DNA of 64,000 nt from Dyella_A sp050749815 (GCF_050749815.1 NZ_CP192735.1:1116001-1180000); one strand, 5' to 3'. Counted from the stretch's first letter, positions 26,608 to 35,345 are shown. The notes: generated from the sequence alone by a model not told the origin. Numbers and translations: made by a program.

Positions 26608-27969
26608 ATGACCCCACGCAAATTCTTCGGCACCGACGGCATCCGCGGCCGCACCGGCCAGTGGCCGATCAGCGCCGACTTCATGCTCAAGCTCGGTCGC
26701 GCCGCCGGCGCCGTACTCGCCGGCCAGGGCAGCGGCGCCAAGCGCCCGTCCGTGGTGATCGGCAAGGACACGCGCATTTCCGGCTACATGTTCGAGTCCG
26801 CGCTGGAGGCCGGACTGGTCGCCGCGGGCGTCGACGTGAAACTGCTCGGCCCCATCCCCACGCCGGCCGTGGCTTTCCTCACGCGCTCACTGCGCGCGGA
26901 CGCCGGCATCGTGATCAGCGCCTCGCATAATCCGTACGAGGACAACGGCATCAAGTTCTTCTCCGCCAGCGGCGAGAAACTGTCCGACGCGATCGAGCTG
27001 GCGATCGAGGCCGAGCTGGAACGCGATTTCGTCACCGTGCCGTCCGAGCGGCTGGGCAAGGCGAGCCGCATCGACAACGCGGTGGCGCGTTATGCGGAGT
27101 CCTGCAAGGCGACGGTGCCGGAGGATTTCAGCCTGCACGGCATGAAGATCGTGCTCGATTGCGCGCACGGCGCGACCTACCAGGTGGCGCCCAAGGTGTT
27201 CGCCGAGATGGGCGCCGAAGTCAGCGCCATCGGCGACACTCCGGACGGCTTCAACATCAACCGCGGCGTGGGCTCGACCCACCCCGAGGCGCTGCAGCAG
27301 GCAGTGATCGAGCGCGGTGCGGACATCGGTATCGCCTTCGACGGCGACGGCGATCGCGTGTTGCTGGTGGATCGCCACGGCGTGCTCGCCGACGGCGACG
27401 ACATCCTCTACGTGCTGGCGTGCAGCTGGCGCGCGCGTGGGCTGCTGAAGGGGCCGGTGGTCGGCACGCTGATGAGCAATTACGGCCTGCAGCAGGCGCT
27501 GCGCGCGATGGAGGTGCCGCTGCTGCGCGCGAACGTCGGCGACCGCTTCGTGCTGCAGCAGTTGCGCGAGCATCACGGCGTACTCGGTGGCGAAACCTCC
27601 GGCCACATCCTGTGCCTCGACCGCGCCACCACGGGCGACGGCATCGTCGCCGCACTGGCGGTGCTCGAGGCGCTGTCAGGGGCCGGGCAGGATCTGGCCG
27701 AAGCCCGCCGCGGCCTGGTCAAGCTGCCGCAGGTGATGCTCAATGTGCGCGTCGCCGGCAACGCGCACGGTGTGCTCGAGCACAGCGATGTGACCGCCGC
27801 CGTGGCGCGGGCGCAGGCGCAGCTGGAAGGGCGCGGCCGGGTGTTCCTGCGCGCGTCGGGCACCGAGCCGTTGGTGCGCGTGACGGTGGAGGCGGCCGAT
27901 GCCGCCGAGGTGCAGGCGTTGGCACAGACGCTGGCGGACGTCGTAAAATCCGCCCTCGAACGCTCGTGA
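26608..27969 (+). CDS. glmM: phosphoglucosamine mutase
   Basis: This 453-residue enzyme converts glucosamine-6-phosphate to glucosamine-1-phosphate for UDP-GlcNAc synthesis. FGTDGIRGRTG is at the N-terminus. The phosphoserine loop ISASHNPYEDNGIKFF contains Ser106. The Mg2+ loop DGDGDRVLL, the sugar loop GGETSGHIL and the phosphate loop RASGTEPLVRV follow. The order folP-glmM is conserved in many proteobacteria. Confidence 0.95.
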   Translation: MTPRKFFGTDGIRGRTGQWPISADFMLKLGRAAGAVLAGQGSGAKRPSVVIGKDTRISGYMFESALEAGLVAAGVDVKLLGPIPTPAVAFLTRSLRADAGIVISASHNPYEDNGIKFFSASGEKLSDAIELAIEAELERDFVTVPSERLGKASRIDNAVARYAESCKATVPEDFSLHGMKIVLDCAHGATYQVAPKVFAEMGAEVSAIGDTPDGFNINRGVGSTHPEALQQAVIERGADIGIAFDGDGDRVLLVDRHGVLADGDDILYVLACSWRARGLLKGPVVGTLMSNYGLQQALRAMEVPLLRANVGDRFVLQQLREHHGVLGGETSGHILCLDRATTGDGIVAALAVLEALSGAGQDLAEARRGLVKLPQVMLNVRVAGNAHGVLEHSDVTAAVARAQAQLEGRGRVFLRASGTEPLVRVTVEAADAAEVQALAQTLADVVKSALERS

Positions 27970-28068
27970 GCCTGCTCTAGCTGTAACCCAGGTCGCCAAG
28001 GATTGGCCCGACGTGCCCCGCCCTTGCGGTGGCGGATGAAATCGACCGCACGCCAACCTGGAGTCACC

Positions 28069-29004
28069 ATGAAGAACGTTCCCACCCTCGACATCCGTCG
28101 TTACGACACCGACCGCGACGCCTTCGTCGCCGAGCTCGGCGCCGCTTATCGCGAGTTCGGCTTCTGCTGCATCAGCGGCCACGGCATCGATCCGGCACTG
28201 GTCGATGGCGCCTACGACACGTTCCAGCGCTTCTTTGCGCTACCCACCGAAACCAAGATGAAGTACCACGTGCCCGGTTCCGGCGGCGCGCGTGGCTACA
28301 CGCCGTTCAAGGTGGAGACCGCCAAGGACAGCGCGCATCCGGATCTCAAGGAGTTCTGGCACGTGGGGCGCGAGATTCCGCGCGACTCGAAGTTCGCCGA
28401 CGTGATGGCGCCCAACCTGTGGCCGACCGAAGTGCCGGACTTCAAGCGCTACGGCTACGGCCTGTTCGAGGCGCTGGACCAGCTCGGCACGCGCGTGCTG
28501 CGCGCCCTGGCGCTGCACGTCGGCCTGCCGGAGAACTACTTCGAGGACAAGACCGACCTGGGCAACTCGATCTTGCGGCCGATCCACTACCCGCCGATCA
28601 CCCAGGACGACATCCCCAACGTGCGCGCCGGCGCCCACGAGGACATCAACTTCATCACGCTGCTGGTTGGCGCCAGCGCCGAAGGGCTGGAAGTGCTCAC
28701 CCGCGAGGGCGAGTGGCTGCCGATCACCACGCAGGGCGACGCCATCGTGGTGAACATCGGCGACATGCTGCAGCGCCTGACCAACCACGTGTACCCGTCC
28801 ACCACGCATCGCGTGGTGAACCCGAAGAACGACAACGCGCGCAAGCCGCGCTACTCGGTGCCGTTCTTCCTGCATCCGAACCCCGACGTGGTGCTCGATC
28901 CGGTGCCTGAGTGCATCACGCCGGACAACCCCAGCCGCTACGACAGCTCGATCACCTCGCACGAGTACCTGCTGCAGCGCCTGCGCGAGATCAAGCTGAT
29001 CTGA
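28069..29004 (+). CDS. isopenicillin N synthase-like 2-oxoglutarate/Fe(II) dioxygenase
   Basis: This 311-residue protein has an N-terminal DIOX_N-type region (VPTLDIRRYDTDRDAFVAELGAAYREFGFCCISGHGI) and a C-terminal double-stranded beta-helix. Iron ligands are HEDINFITLL (His, Asp) and TTHRVVNP (His); the RYSVPFF Arg binds 2-oxoglutarate. The family includes bacterial amino-acid hydroxylases and plant-type oxidases; the substrate is unknown. The start at 28069 fits the family N-terminus better than the longer frame from 28003. Confidence 0.82.
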   Translation: MKNVPTLDIRRYDTDRDAFVAELGAAYREFGFCCISGHGIDPALVDGAYDTFQRFFALPTETKMKYHVPGSGGARGYTPFKVETAKDSAHPDLKEFWHVGREIPRDSKFADVMAPNLWPTEVPDFKRYGYGLFEALDQLGTRVLRALALHVGLPENYFEDKTDLGNSILRPIHYPPITQDDIPNVRAGAHEDINFITLLVGASAEGLEVLTREGEWLPITTQGDAIVVNIGDMLQRLTNHVYPSTTHRVVNPKNDNARKPRYSVPFFLHPNPDVVLDPVPECITPDNPSRYDSSITSHEYLLQRLREIKLI

Positions 29005-29081
29005 TCGAGGGTGACTTCCGGCCGGCGTGCGCCGGCCGGGAGGCTTGCTAGCTTGCGGCACACTTCCACCGGGTGTCGCGC

Positions 29082-29570
29082 ATGCTCCGTTATCTCGCTC
29101 TCTTCCTGATGGCCGGATTCGCGTCGGCGATCCACGCTGCACCGGGTGAACCCAATCGCCCGTTCGATGGCTTCGTGGGCCGGTGGAACTGCAGCGGTCA
29201 TTTCGCCAGCGGCAAGGCAATCGCCGCGCGTATGGAATACGCCGCCGATCTCAGCGGCAACGCCTTGCTCAAGCACCACGCGGACCGGCCGCCGGCGAGC
29301 TATCGCGCCGTCGAATCCTGGAGCCAGGTGCCGCACGCCGGTCGGTACGCGATGGTCGTGCTGGACAGCTTCGGCGGCGCACGACGCTTCACCAGCGCGG
29401 GCTGGCAGGGGCAGGTACTGACTTGGCAGGGCGATGCCCAGGTGCAACCGGCGCAACGCTTCGTCTATACCCGCCTGGACGACCGCACATACCGCATCGA
29501 CTGGGAGCTGGCGCGGGACGGCAAGCCCTTCATCATGGGCGATACGCTGACTTGCGTCCGCCAGGACTGA
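29082..29570 (+). CDS. exported small protein, DUF1579/lipocalin-like
   Basis: This 162-residue protein has a signal peptide (MLRYLALFLMAGFASAIHA). The mature domain contains PFDGFVGRWNCSGHFASGK, repeated short beta strands (YRAVESWSQV, RYAMVVLDSFGGARRFTSAGW, VLTWQGDAQV, RFVYTRLDDRTYRIDWEL) and a final TLTCVRQD. Two cysteines, one near each end, could form a disulfide. The pattern suggests a small beta-barrel. An alternative GTG start (29073) adds three residues. Function is unknown. Confidence 0.6.
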   Translation: MLRYLALFLMAGFASAIHAAPGEPNRPFDGFVGRWNCSGHFASGKAIAARMEYAADLSGNALLKHHADRPPASYRAVESWSQVPHAGRYAMVVLDSFGGARRFTSAGWQGQVLTWQGDAQVQPAQRFVYTRLDDRTYRIDWELARDGKPFIMGDTLTCVRQD

Positions 29571-29635
29571 ACCGTTGGCGCCCATGTCTGCGTCGGCCGC
29601 TTGTGGGGACTAGGGATGTCGCCGAGTGGCGGGCA

Positions 29636-30316
29636 TCACGCCATCCAGAAAAACACCGCGGTCATCCGCTTCGATTCCGGGCCGTCCAGGCCCCAGTACG
29701 CCGAGGCGCTGTGGATGATGTTGGCCTTGTAGACCAGCAGCCGGTTGTACCGATGCGGCACGCGCACGTCCTCGACGAACGCGGTGGGCGCCACGAAGCG
29801 GCTGCCCAGTGCATCGACCAGGTTGCGGTGCGGCGGCATCACCATGTTGCCGCCGAGCTGGCCGTTGGGCATGCGCTGGCGGAAGAAGCTGGTGCCGCAG
29901 CGGTCCGGTGCGTCCGGGTGCAGGTACAGCACCGCGGCATAGCGGCAGAGGTTCAACGAATCGGTGTGCGGCTTCACGGCGCCCTCGGTGGAGCCGACCA
30001 CCTGCACGCAGTTGTGGTTGAGGTGCTGGCCTTCCGGCGTCTGCTCCACCCACAGTCGGCTGGCGCCGGTGAGCTGGCGCACCTTCGCCTCGATCGCGCC
30101 GAGCTCGTCCGGCTCCAGGGCATCGCTGGCGCGCATGCCCGGCCACACCTCGCCGGTAGTCGGGTAGCCGAACTCCCATGCGGTCTTGGCCAGACAGCGG
30201 CGGCGTACCTCGTCGGGGTTGGGCAGGGCGTCATCCACCACCCAGTAGTCGCGGCCTTCGGTGGGCTTGCGATACGGTAGGGGCCGCATGGCCGGGTGCT
30301 TGGGAAACAGCGACAT
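29636..30316 (-). CDS. 2-oxoglutarate/Fe(II) oxygenase-like protein (DUF6445-type)
   Basis: This is a 226-residue protein. KPHTDSLNLCRYAAVLYLHPD contains a His-x-Asp iron pair, GTSFFRQR follows the core strand, and RLLVYKANIIHSASAYWG supplies the distal His. An Arg (SKRMTAVFF) may bind the co-substrate. This is the prolyl-4-hydroxylase-like architecture of DUF6445 proteins, which occur near tryptophan halogenase and polysaccharide loci in this order. No such locus is adjacent, so the substrate is unknown. Confidence 0.6.
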   Translation of the reverse strand: MSLFPKHPAMRPLPYRKPTEGRDYWVVDDALPNPDEVRRRCLAKTAWEFGYPTTGEVWPGMRASDALEPDELGAIEAKVRQLTGASRLWVEQTPEGQHLNHNCVQVVGSTEGAVKPHTDSLNLCRYAAVLYLHPDAPDRCGTSFFRQRMPNGQLGGNMVMPPHRNLVDALGSRFVAPTAFVEDVRVPHRYNRLLVYKANIIHSASAYWGLDGPESKRMTAVFFWMA

Positions 30317-30370
30317 GCTCGGCGATCTCGGTGCAGTGCGTGGGCGCCACAGTAGCGCAAGCGAGGTCGT

Positions 30371-31180
30371 TCAATCGTGGTGGTTGCGGTAGCGCCCGGA
30401 CTGGCGATGGGACAGCCACAGCGCGAGCCGGTCGGGCAGCCACTCGGTAATCGCCTTGATCGTGCGGTTGACCCGTCCCGGCACGTACACCACCGCGCCG
30501 CGCTCCACCGCGTCGATGCCCTGGCGCGCCACCTCGTCGGCGGTGAGCCACATGAAACCGGGCATCGCGTTCATCTTCTGCCGCGTGCCGGTGACGTCGT
30601 GGAACTCCGACCAGGTGAAGCCCGGACACAGCGCGCTTACGTGTACCCCCGCGTCGCGGTTCTCCAACGCCAGCGACTGCGACAGCTTGATCAGGTAGGC
30701 CTTGGATGCCGCGTACAACGTGTGTCCGGCCGTGCCCGGCACGAAACCAGCGAGCGAGGCCACGTTGATCACCCGGCCGTGACCGCGCTCGCGCATCCCC
30801 GGCAGCAGTCGCCAAGCCAGCTCGGTGGGGGCGGTCATCATCACCTGGATGAAGTCCGCATGCGCCGGCCACGGGTTGGCCACCAGTGTGCCGGGCAGGC
30901 CGTAGCCGGCGTTGTTGATCAGCCAGTCCACCTGCAGGTTGCGCGACTGAAGCTCGTCACAAAGCACCGCGGGCGCCTGCGGATCGGACAGGTCGGCCGC
31001 CGTCACGTGGCAACGATTGCCGTGCGCGCGCTGCAGCTCGTCGGCCAGTGCCTGCAGGCGCTCCTCGCGCCGCGCCACCAGCACCAGGTCATGACCCCGC
31101 GCGGCCAGGGAGCGGGCAAATGCTTCGCCGATGCCGGCGGAGGCGCCGGTGACCAGGCTCAGGGGGCGGGTGGCAGTCAT
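30371..31180 (-). CDS. short-chain dehydrogenase/reductase
   Basis: This is a 269-residue classical SDR. The NAD(P)-binding TGASAGIGEAFA and NNAGYG motifs, catalytic Ser (NVASLAG), and the Tyr-x3-Lys pair in YAASKAYLIKLSQSLA are all present. The basic residue after the first glycine motif (VARREERLQAL) suggests NADP preference. It is transcribed separately from the oxygenase-like gene 54 bases downstream. The substrate is unknown. Confidence 0.88.
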   Translation of the reverse strand: MTATRPLSLVTGASAGIGEAFARSLAARGHDLVLVARREERLQALADELQRAHGNRCHVTAADLSDPQAPAVLCDELQSRNLQVDWLINNAGYGLPGTLVANPWPAHADFIQVMMTAPTELAWRLLPGMRERGHGRVINVASLAGFVPGTAGHTLYAASKAYLIKLSQSLALENRDAGVHVSALCPGFTWSEFHDVTGTRQKMNAMPGFMWLTADEVARQGIDAVERGAVVYVPGRVNRTIKAITEWLPDRLALWLSHRQSGRYRNHHD

Positions 31181-31299
31181 CGCGGATCCTCGTTCGCAAA
31201 GGCGTCTATCTTGACCGGCCCGGCGCGCCGGATGCCATGTCCGATTGCCCGAATCGGGGCCGCGTCGCTAAGCTCGCGGTTTTTTACGAGGCGTCCCCC

Positions 31300-32049
31300 A
31301 TGCGCAAGAAGCTCGTGGCAGGCAACTGGAAGATGCACGGCAGCCGTTCGATGGCGCAGGCGCTGGTGGCGGAACTCGCCGCCGCGTGCTCGCCCGAGGT
31401 CGACGTGCTGCTGATTCCGCCGTTCCCCTACATTCCGCTCGTTGCGCCCGCCTGCCAGGAAGCCGGGCTGGCCCTGGGCGCGCAGGATCTGAGCGAGCAC
31501 GAGGGGCAGGGCGCCTATACCGGCGAAGTGGCCGGCGCGATGCTCAAGGACGTGGGCGCGGAGTGGGTGCTGGTGGGCCATTCCGAGCGCCGCCAGTATC
31601 ACGGCGAGAGCGATGCGCTGGTGGCGCGCAAGTTCGCCGCGGCGCTGGCCAGCGGCCTGACCCCGATCCTGTGCGTGGGCGAGACGCTGGCCGAGCGCGA
31701 GTCTGAGCAGACCGAGGCGGTGGTCCAGCGCCAGTTGCGTGCCGTGCTCGAGCAGGTCGGCATCGCCGCGTTCGACACCGCCGTGATCGCGTACGAGCCG
31801 GTCTGGGCGATCGGCACCGGACGCACCGCCAGCCCCGAGCAGGCGCAGCAGGTGCACGCCTTTCTGCGTAGCCAACTCGTGAAGGAGGATGCTATGATTG
31901 GCGGTCTGACGCGGCTGCTGTACGGCGGCAGCGTCAAGGCATCGAATGCCGCGGAATTGTTCGCGCAGCCCGATGTCGACGGTGGTCTGGTGGGCGGTGC
32001 ATGCCTGCTGGCCGCCGACTTTATCGGCATCTGCTCGGCCGCTCGTTGA
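31300..32049 (+). CDS. tpiA: triosephosphate isomerase
   Basis: This is a 249-residue glycolytic TIM barrel. GNWKMHG has the N-terminal Lys, WVLVGHSERR the catalytic His, AYEPVWAIGTG the catalytic Glu and loop 6, and YGGSVKASN and GGLVGGACL bind the phosphate. The downstream secG and tRNA-Leu are arranged as in other xanthomonads. Confidence 0.96.
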   Translation: MRKKLVAGNWKMHGSRSMAQALVAELAAACSPEVDVLLIPPFPYIPLVAPACQEAGLALGAQDLSEHEGQGAYTGEVAGAMLKDVGAEWVLVGHSERRQYHGESDALVARKFAAALASGLTPILCVGETLAERESEQTEAVVQRQLRAVLEQVGIAAFDTAVIAYEPVWAIGTGRTASPEQAQQVHAFLRSQLVKEDAMIGGLTRLLYGGSVKASNAAELFAQPDVDGGLVGGACLLAADFIGICSAAR

Positions 32050-32071
32050 GCGCAACGGAATCCATACCTAC

Positions 32072-32506
32072 ATGTTCGTCATTTTCAGCGTGTTCTACAT
32101 CCTGGTCGCCGCGTCGATGATCGTGCTGATCCTCATGCAGCGCGGCGCCGGTGCCGATGCCGGTTCGGGTTTCGGCGGCGGCGCATCGGCCACCGTGTTC
32201 GGCGCCCGTGGCTCGTCCAACTTCATGAGCCGTGCCACGGCTGTGCTGGCGGGCCTGTTTTTCCTGCTCAGCCTCGGCATGGGCATGTACCTCAGCCACA
32301 GCGGCGCACCGCAGCCGACCAATGACGATCTGGGCGTGATGGCGGGGCTTGCCAAGAAGGCCCCGGCCTCCCAAAATGCGCAGCCCGCCGCAACGGTGAA
32401 CAGCGATGTTCCGCAGGCGGCGAAGCCGGCTCCGGGGTCTGACGTCCCCGCCGCGCCGGCCACGAAGAACACCGACGTACCGGCTCCGGCCTCGTCGGCG
32501 AAGTAA
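32072..32506 (+). CDS. secG: SecG, preprotein translocase subunit
   Basis: This is a 144-residue protein. The N-terminal 75 residues are SecG: a first helix (FSVFYILVAASMIVLILMQRG), the conserved loop GAGADAGSGFGGGASATVFG, RGSSNFMSRATAVLAG and a second helix. The C-terminal 65 residues form an Ala/Pro/Val-rich low-complexity extension. SecG assists the SecYE channel in the inner membrane. It starts 22 bases after tpiA. Confidence 0.92.
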   Translation: MFVIFSVFYILVAASMIVLILMQRGAGADAGSGFGGGASATVFGARGSSNFMSRATAVLAGLFFLLSLGMGMYLSHSGAPQPTNDDLGVMAGLAKKAPASQNAQPAATVNSDVPQAAKPAPGSDVPAAPATKNTDVPAPASSAK

Positions 32507-32520
32507 ATCGAAACACACCT

Positions 32521-32605
32521 GCCCAGGTGGCGGAATTGGTAGACGCACTACCTTGAGGTGGTAGCGACGAGAGTCGTGGGGGTTCGAGTCCCCCCTTGGG
32601 CACCA
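32521..32605 (+). tRNA. tRNA-Leu (anticodon GAG)
   Basis: The 7-bp acceptor GCCCAGG pairs with CTTGGGC before the ACCA end. The D loop is GGAATTGGTAGACG, the anticodon stem-loop CTACCTTGAGGTGGTAG has GAG in the loop, a class II variable arm follows, then T arm GGGGGTTCGAGTCCCCC. CCA is encoded. The 3' end is the integration site of the following element. Confidence 0.95.
32591..32605 (+). other. attL candidate, tRNA-Leu 3' end
   Basis: CCCCCTTGGGCACCA, the end of the tRNA gene, matches CCCCTTGGCACCA at 40225-40237 with one base missing. The next 50 bases on each side also resemble each other (GTTTC, GGAC, TCTCA, AACAC in the same order) before a terminator hairpin. P4-type integrases typically use tRNA 3' ends. 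Confidence 0.6.
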
Positions 32606-32648
32606 ACAGCAGTTTCAGGACATCTCACGAAGTCTCAGAAACACACCG

Positions 32649-32674
32649 AACCCCGCCTAGCTGCGGGGTTTTTT
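32649..32674 (+). terminator. rho-independent terminator after tRNA-Leu
   Basis: AACCCCGC (32649-32656) pairs with GCGGGGTT (32663-32670) around a 6-base loop, followed by a T run. It ends the tpiA-secG-tRNA transcript before the integrase gene. Confidence 0.85.
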
Positions 32675-32713
32675 GTGTCTGGAGGTCTCAGGGACGTTCG
32701 TGGCAGCTTGGAC

Positions 32714-32746
32714 TTTTGGGTATGGTTTTGGGTATGGTTTTTGGTA
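32714..32746 (+). repeat. integrase arm-site-like direct repeats, left end
   Basis: TTTTGGGTATG occurs at 32714-32724 and 32726-32736 (12-base period), followed by a degenerate third copy TTTTTGGTA at 32738-32746. The same paired repeat occurs near the right end at 40141-40162. Tandem 10-12-bp repeats on both sides of a core att site are the usual layout of arm-type binding sites for tyrosine integrases. Confidence 0.6.
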
Positions 32747-32770
32747 ATTCACCCAAACCGGTCCCCGTGC

Positions 32771-34066
32771 ATGCCCAAGCTCGCCACCCCACTCACTGAG
32801 CTGCAAGTCAGCAAGGCCAAAGCAAAGAGCAAGCCGTACACACTCGCTGACGGCAACGGGCTCTGCCTCATCGTGAGCACTGCCGGCGGGAAGACATGGC
32901 AGGTGCGCTATCGATTGCCGGACGGCACTAGGCCGACGCCCGCAACCATCGGCCGTTATCCCTCGTTGACCCTCGCTGAAGCGCGCGTGCGGGCGGTGGA
33001 GGTGCAGCGCGACGCAAAGGCCGGGAAGGTGACCGCTGGCGTGCAGAAGACACGGCAGGCGGCCGTGGATGCCGACAGTGCCGAGCGCATTGCCGAGGAG
33101 AAGGCGGCGGCCGAGCGGCAGCACGCGAGCTTCCGGGCTGTCTCCGGGCGCTGGCTGGCCGAGAAGCGCCCGACGTGGGCGCCTGAGACGCACCGCAAGG
33201 CTCGGCTTGTGGTCGATTCCTACCTCGTGCCCAAGATCGGCGATGCAGACATGCGCACGCTGGAGACCAAGGATGTGCGGCCCGTGCTGGTGGAGATGGC
33301 CGCGAACACGCCGCAGCTCGCACGCAAGGCGCGGCAGTATGTCGGCAGCATCGTGGATCATGCGATCAATGAGGGCCTGAGGGCCGACGAGAGCGCGCTC
33401 AGGCTTGCCCGGATACTCCCCACGATTCGTAGCGGGCATATGCCGGCCGTGACGGACGATGACAGCCAGCTAGGCGAGGTCATGCGGGCCATCGGCGCCC
33501 ACGGTAATCGCGTGGTGCGTGCGGCATTGCTGCTGGCGTCGATGACGGCGATGCGCTCGGGCGTGGTCGCTAGTGCGCGATGGTCGGAGATCGACCTGGA
33601 GGCCGGCGAGTGGAGGATTCCCGGCAAAGAGCCAGACGGCAGCAACCGCATGAAGACCGGGAAGGACTTCACCACCTCGCTGCCGTGGCAGGCCGTGGAG
33701 GCCCTGCGGGAAATGCACGCACGCTCGGCCGGTGATGAATACGTGTTTCCGCCGCAGGCACGGCAGCAGACCCCGCACCTGTCTCGCGATTCGCTGAGCT
33801 TGGCGCTCCGGCAGATGGGGTTCCAAGGCCAGCACACTACGCACGGCTTCCGGGCATCCTTGCGCACCCTTGGGCGTGAGCGGCTGGGCATTGACGTGGA
33901 CGTGCTGGAGGCACAGCTCGCCCATGCCCCGAAGGATGAAGTGGAAGCGGCCTACGCGCGTGTGAAGTTCCGCGAGAAACGCCGGGAGGTCATGCAGGCG
34001 TGGGCGGACTATCTGGACGAGTTGAAGGAAAGCGGGAAGGTGGTCCCGTTCAAGCGGAAGGCGTGA
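32771..34066 (+). CDS. tyrosine-type (P4-like) site-specific integrase
   Basis: This is a 431-residue protein. An N-terminal DUF4102 arm-binding domain (residues 1-90; KPYTLADGNGLCLIVSTAGGKTWQVRYR, GRYPSLTLAEARVRA), a SAM-like core-binding domain (FRAVSGRWLAEKRPTWAPETHRK) and a catalytic domain are seen. Catalytic residues: Arg in SMTAMRSGVVASARW, His-x2-Arg in THGFRASLRTLG, and Tyr in EAAYARVKF after the second-helix QLAHAPKDE. The start at 32771 is the family start; the open frame upstream runs back through the tRNA. It drives integration at tRNA-Leu. Confidence 0.92.
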   Translation: MPKLATPLTELQVSKAKAKSKPYTLADGNGLCLIVSTAGGKTWQVRYRLPDGTRPTPATIGRYPSLTLAEARVRAVEVQRDAKAGKVTAGVQKTRQAAVDADSAERIAEEKAAAERQHASFRAVSGRWLAEKRPTWAPETHRKARLVVDSYLVPKIGDADMRTLETKDVRPVLVEMAANTPQLARKARQYVGSIVDHAINEGLRADESALRLARILPTIRSGHMPAVTDDDSQLGEVMRAIGAHGNRVVRAALLLASMTAMRSGVVASARWSEIDLEAGEWRIPGKEPDGSNRMKTGKDFTTSLPWQAVEALREMHARSAGDEYVFPPQARQQTPHLSRDSLSLALRQMGFQGQHTTHGFRASLRTLGRERLGIDVDVLEAQLAHAPKDEVEAAYARVKFREKRREVMQAWADYLDELKESGKVVPFKRKA

Positions 34067-34127
34067 GAGCGGGAGCCCTGCACGCCTTTTGTGTCCGTGT
34101 GTCCTGATCTGTAGTTTTCGCTGCGAG

Positions 34128-34349
34128 CTAGTCGCGAGCGTTATCCACGTTTGGATCGCCACGGGATGCATCAGCGCCGCCACCGTCCACGAAGATGCAG
34201 CCGTAAATGACCACCGCAACCGAAGCCACAAGCCAAAGAACTGCCACGCGCACCCCGACCTGAGTCCCGAACAGCAGAGCACCGAACAAAAGCGGGGCCG
34301 GAGTGAACCCCGCAATAAGTACGGCGCTAGCCAACTTGCCGCGCTTCAC
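34128..34349 (-). CDS. small two-helix membrane protein
   Basis: This 73-residue protein has two hydrophobic segments (LASAVLIAGFTPAPLLFGALLFG and VAVLWLVASVAVVIYGCIFV) and an acidic C-terminus. GTG at 34349 overlaps the TGA of the upstream small gene, so the pair is translationally coupled. Function is unknown. It is part of the integrated element and converges on the integrase gene. Confidence 0.5.
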   Translation of the reverse strand: MKRGKLASAVLIAGFTPAPLLFGALLFGTQVGVRVAVLWLVASVAVVIYGCIFVDGGGADASRGDPNVDNARD

Positions 34350-34570
34350 TGCGCGTCCTGACTTTCAGCGACAGGCGACTGATCCACCGCCGACTGTCTG
34401 CCCGCGAGTTTCGACCATACAAATGCGGCCACCGCGGCCGCGATGGCCCACGACGGATCGAACATGGCAAACACGAAATCCATCGGGCCTGACTTCCAGC
34501 CGAGGAATACTGTTGCCCCGAAGGCGCAGGCGATAGCCCAGCAGATGAAAAAGCGCGCAAGTCCCTTCAC
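34346..34570 (-). CDS. small membrane protein
   Basis: This 74-residue protein has two hydrophobic helices (FFICWAIACAFGATVFLGW and PSWAIAAAVAAFVWSKL) and a polar Gln/Ser-rich tail. It starts with GTG at 34570, preceded by CAGGGG as ribosome binding site. It is coupled to the next small membrane gene by a GTGA overlap. Function is unknown. Confidence 0.5.
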   Translation of the reverse strand: MKGLARFFICWAIACAFGATVFLGWKSGPMDFVFAMFDPSWAIAAAVAAFVWSKLAGRQSAVDQSPVAESQDAQ

Positions 34571-34723
34571 GTTGTTGCCCCTGTAGTGTCATGCACAAGC
34601 CTGCAGACGCGCAGGCAGTGACCGGCACGCTGCCGGCCCCACCAATGTCGCATGAAAATGCGGAGTCACAAGAGCGCACAGGAACCGACTGACATAGCCA
34701 GCGCCCGGGTGCGGCGTGGCCGA

Positions 34724-34912
34724 CTACAACGACACGACGATGGGCGGCACCTCCGAGCCTTCCACCCAAAGCACCCAGCTCCCACAGTGCCACCGTCGAG
34801 CCCCCGACGGCTCCCGGGCGGACCACAGCAGCCCCAGCCCACGCCCGGCCCAAGACACATCACGCTGCAACGAGTAGCAGCGGCCGAACATCTGCACACC
34901 GAAATGAATCAC
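34724..34912 (-). CDS. hypothetical 62-residue protein
   Basis: It starts with GTG at 34912, preceded by AGGGGA at a suitable distance. The 11 bases CACTACAGGGG upstream are repeated before the GTG of the gene at 34570, suggesting related expression signals or a duplication. The protein is Trp/Gly/Ser rich (VSWAGRGLGLLWSAREPSG) with no recognised domain. A coding role is uncertain. Confidence 0.3.
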   Translation of the reverse strand: MIHFGVQMFGRCYSLQRDVSWAGRGLGLLWSAREPSGARRWHCGSWVLWVEGSEVPPIVVSL

Positions 34913-35121
34913 AAGCTGTCCCCTGTAGTGCCCGCCGGGATCGATGCCGCGGCGTGACGGGCAACCGCAGCGACGGTGCGGAAGGTATCGACAAACGCGG
35001 AAGGTGCAAGTCTAATAACTTGCTGAATCAGATGGTTATTCTTTCCAATCGTCAATCAATGATCAATGGCAAGCATTGACTCTTGGAGACCTTCCGAAGG
35101 CATCCACCCAAGGCGCGCGCA

Positions 35122-35313
35122 ATGACGACAGACAACACCTCTGAGGGCGCCCGGCTAATGGCTGAGGCGCGACTCGCACGGACACGAGAGCTGCACCAAC
35201 TGACCACGAGCGGCTGGCAGAGGAGGGCGCCGGCATTTGCGGTGATTGCAATGTGTGTGCTGGCATTCGTCTTCCTAGCGGCCTTCGTAACGGTCGCGGC
35301 GCGCTGGCTTTGA
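35122..35313 (+). CDS. small single-pass membrane protein
   Basis: This 63-residue protein has a charged helical N-terminus (EGARLMAEARLARTRELHQL) and a C-terminal membrane helix (AFAVIAMCVLAFVFLAAFVTVAARWL). ATG 35122 is preferred; a TTG start at 35083 would add 13 residues. An AT-rich promoter-like region (35010-35090) precedes it. It lies 32 bases ahead of the RX5H protein, on the same strand. Confidence 0.5.
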   Translation: MTTDNTSEGARLMAEARLARTRELHQLTTSGWQRRAPAFAVIAMCVLAFVFLAAFVTVAARWL

Positions 35314-35345
35314 AGACGAGGAAGTCTCGAATCTGAGGGCTTCAA

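Noticed and set aside
34652..34957. 101-codon plus-strand frame opposite the small minus-strand gene
   Set aside because: His/Pro/Arg-rich shadow composition and no ribosome binding site; the minus-strand GTG frame has a better translation signal.
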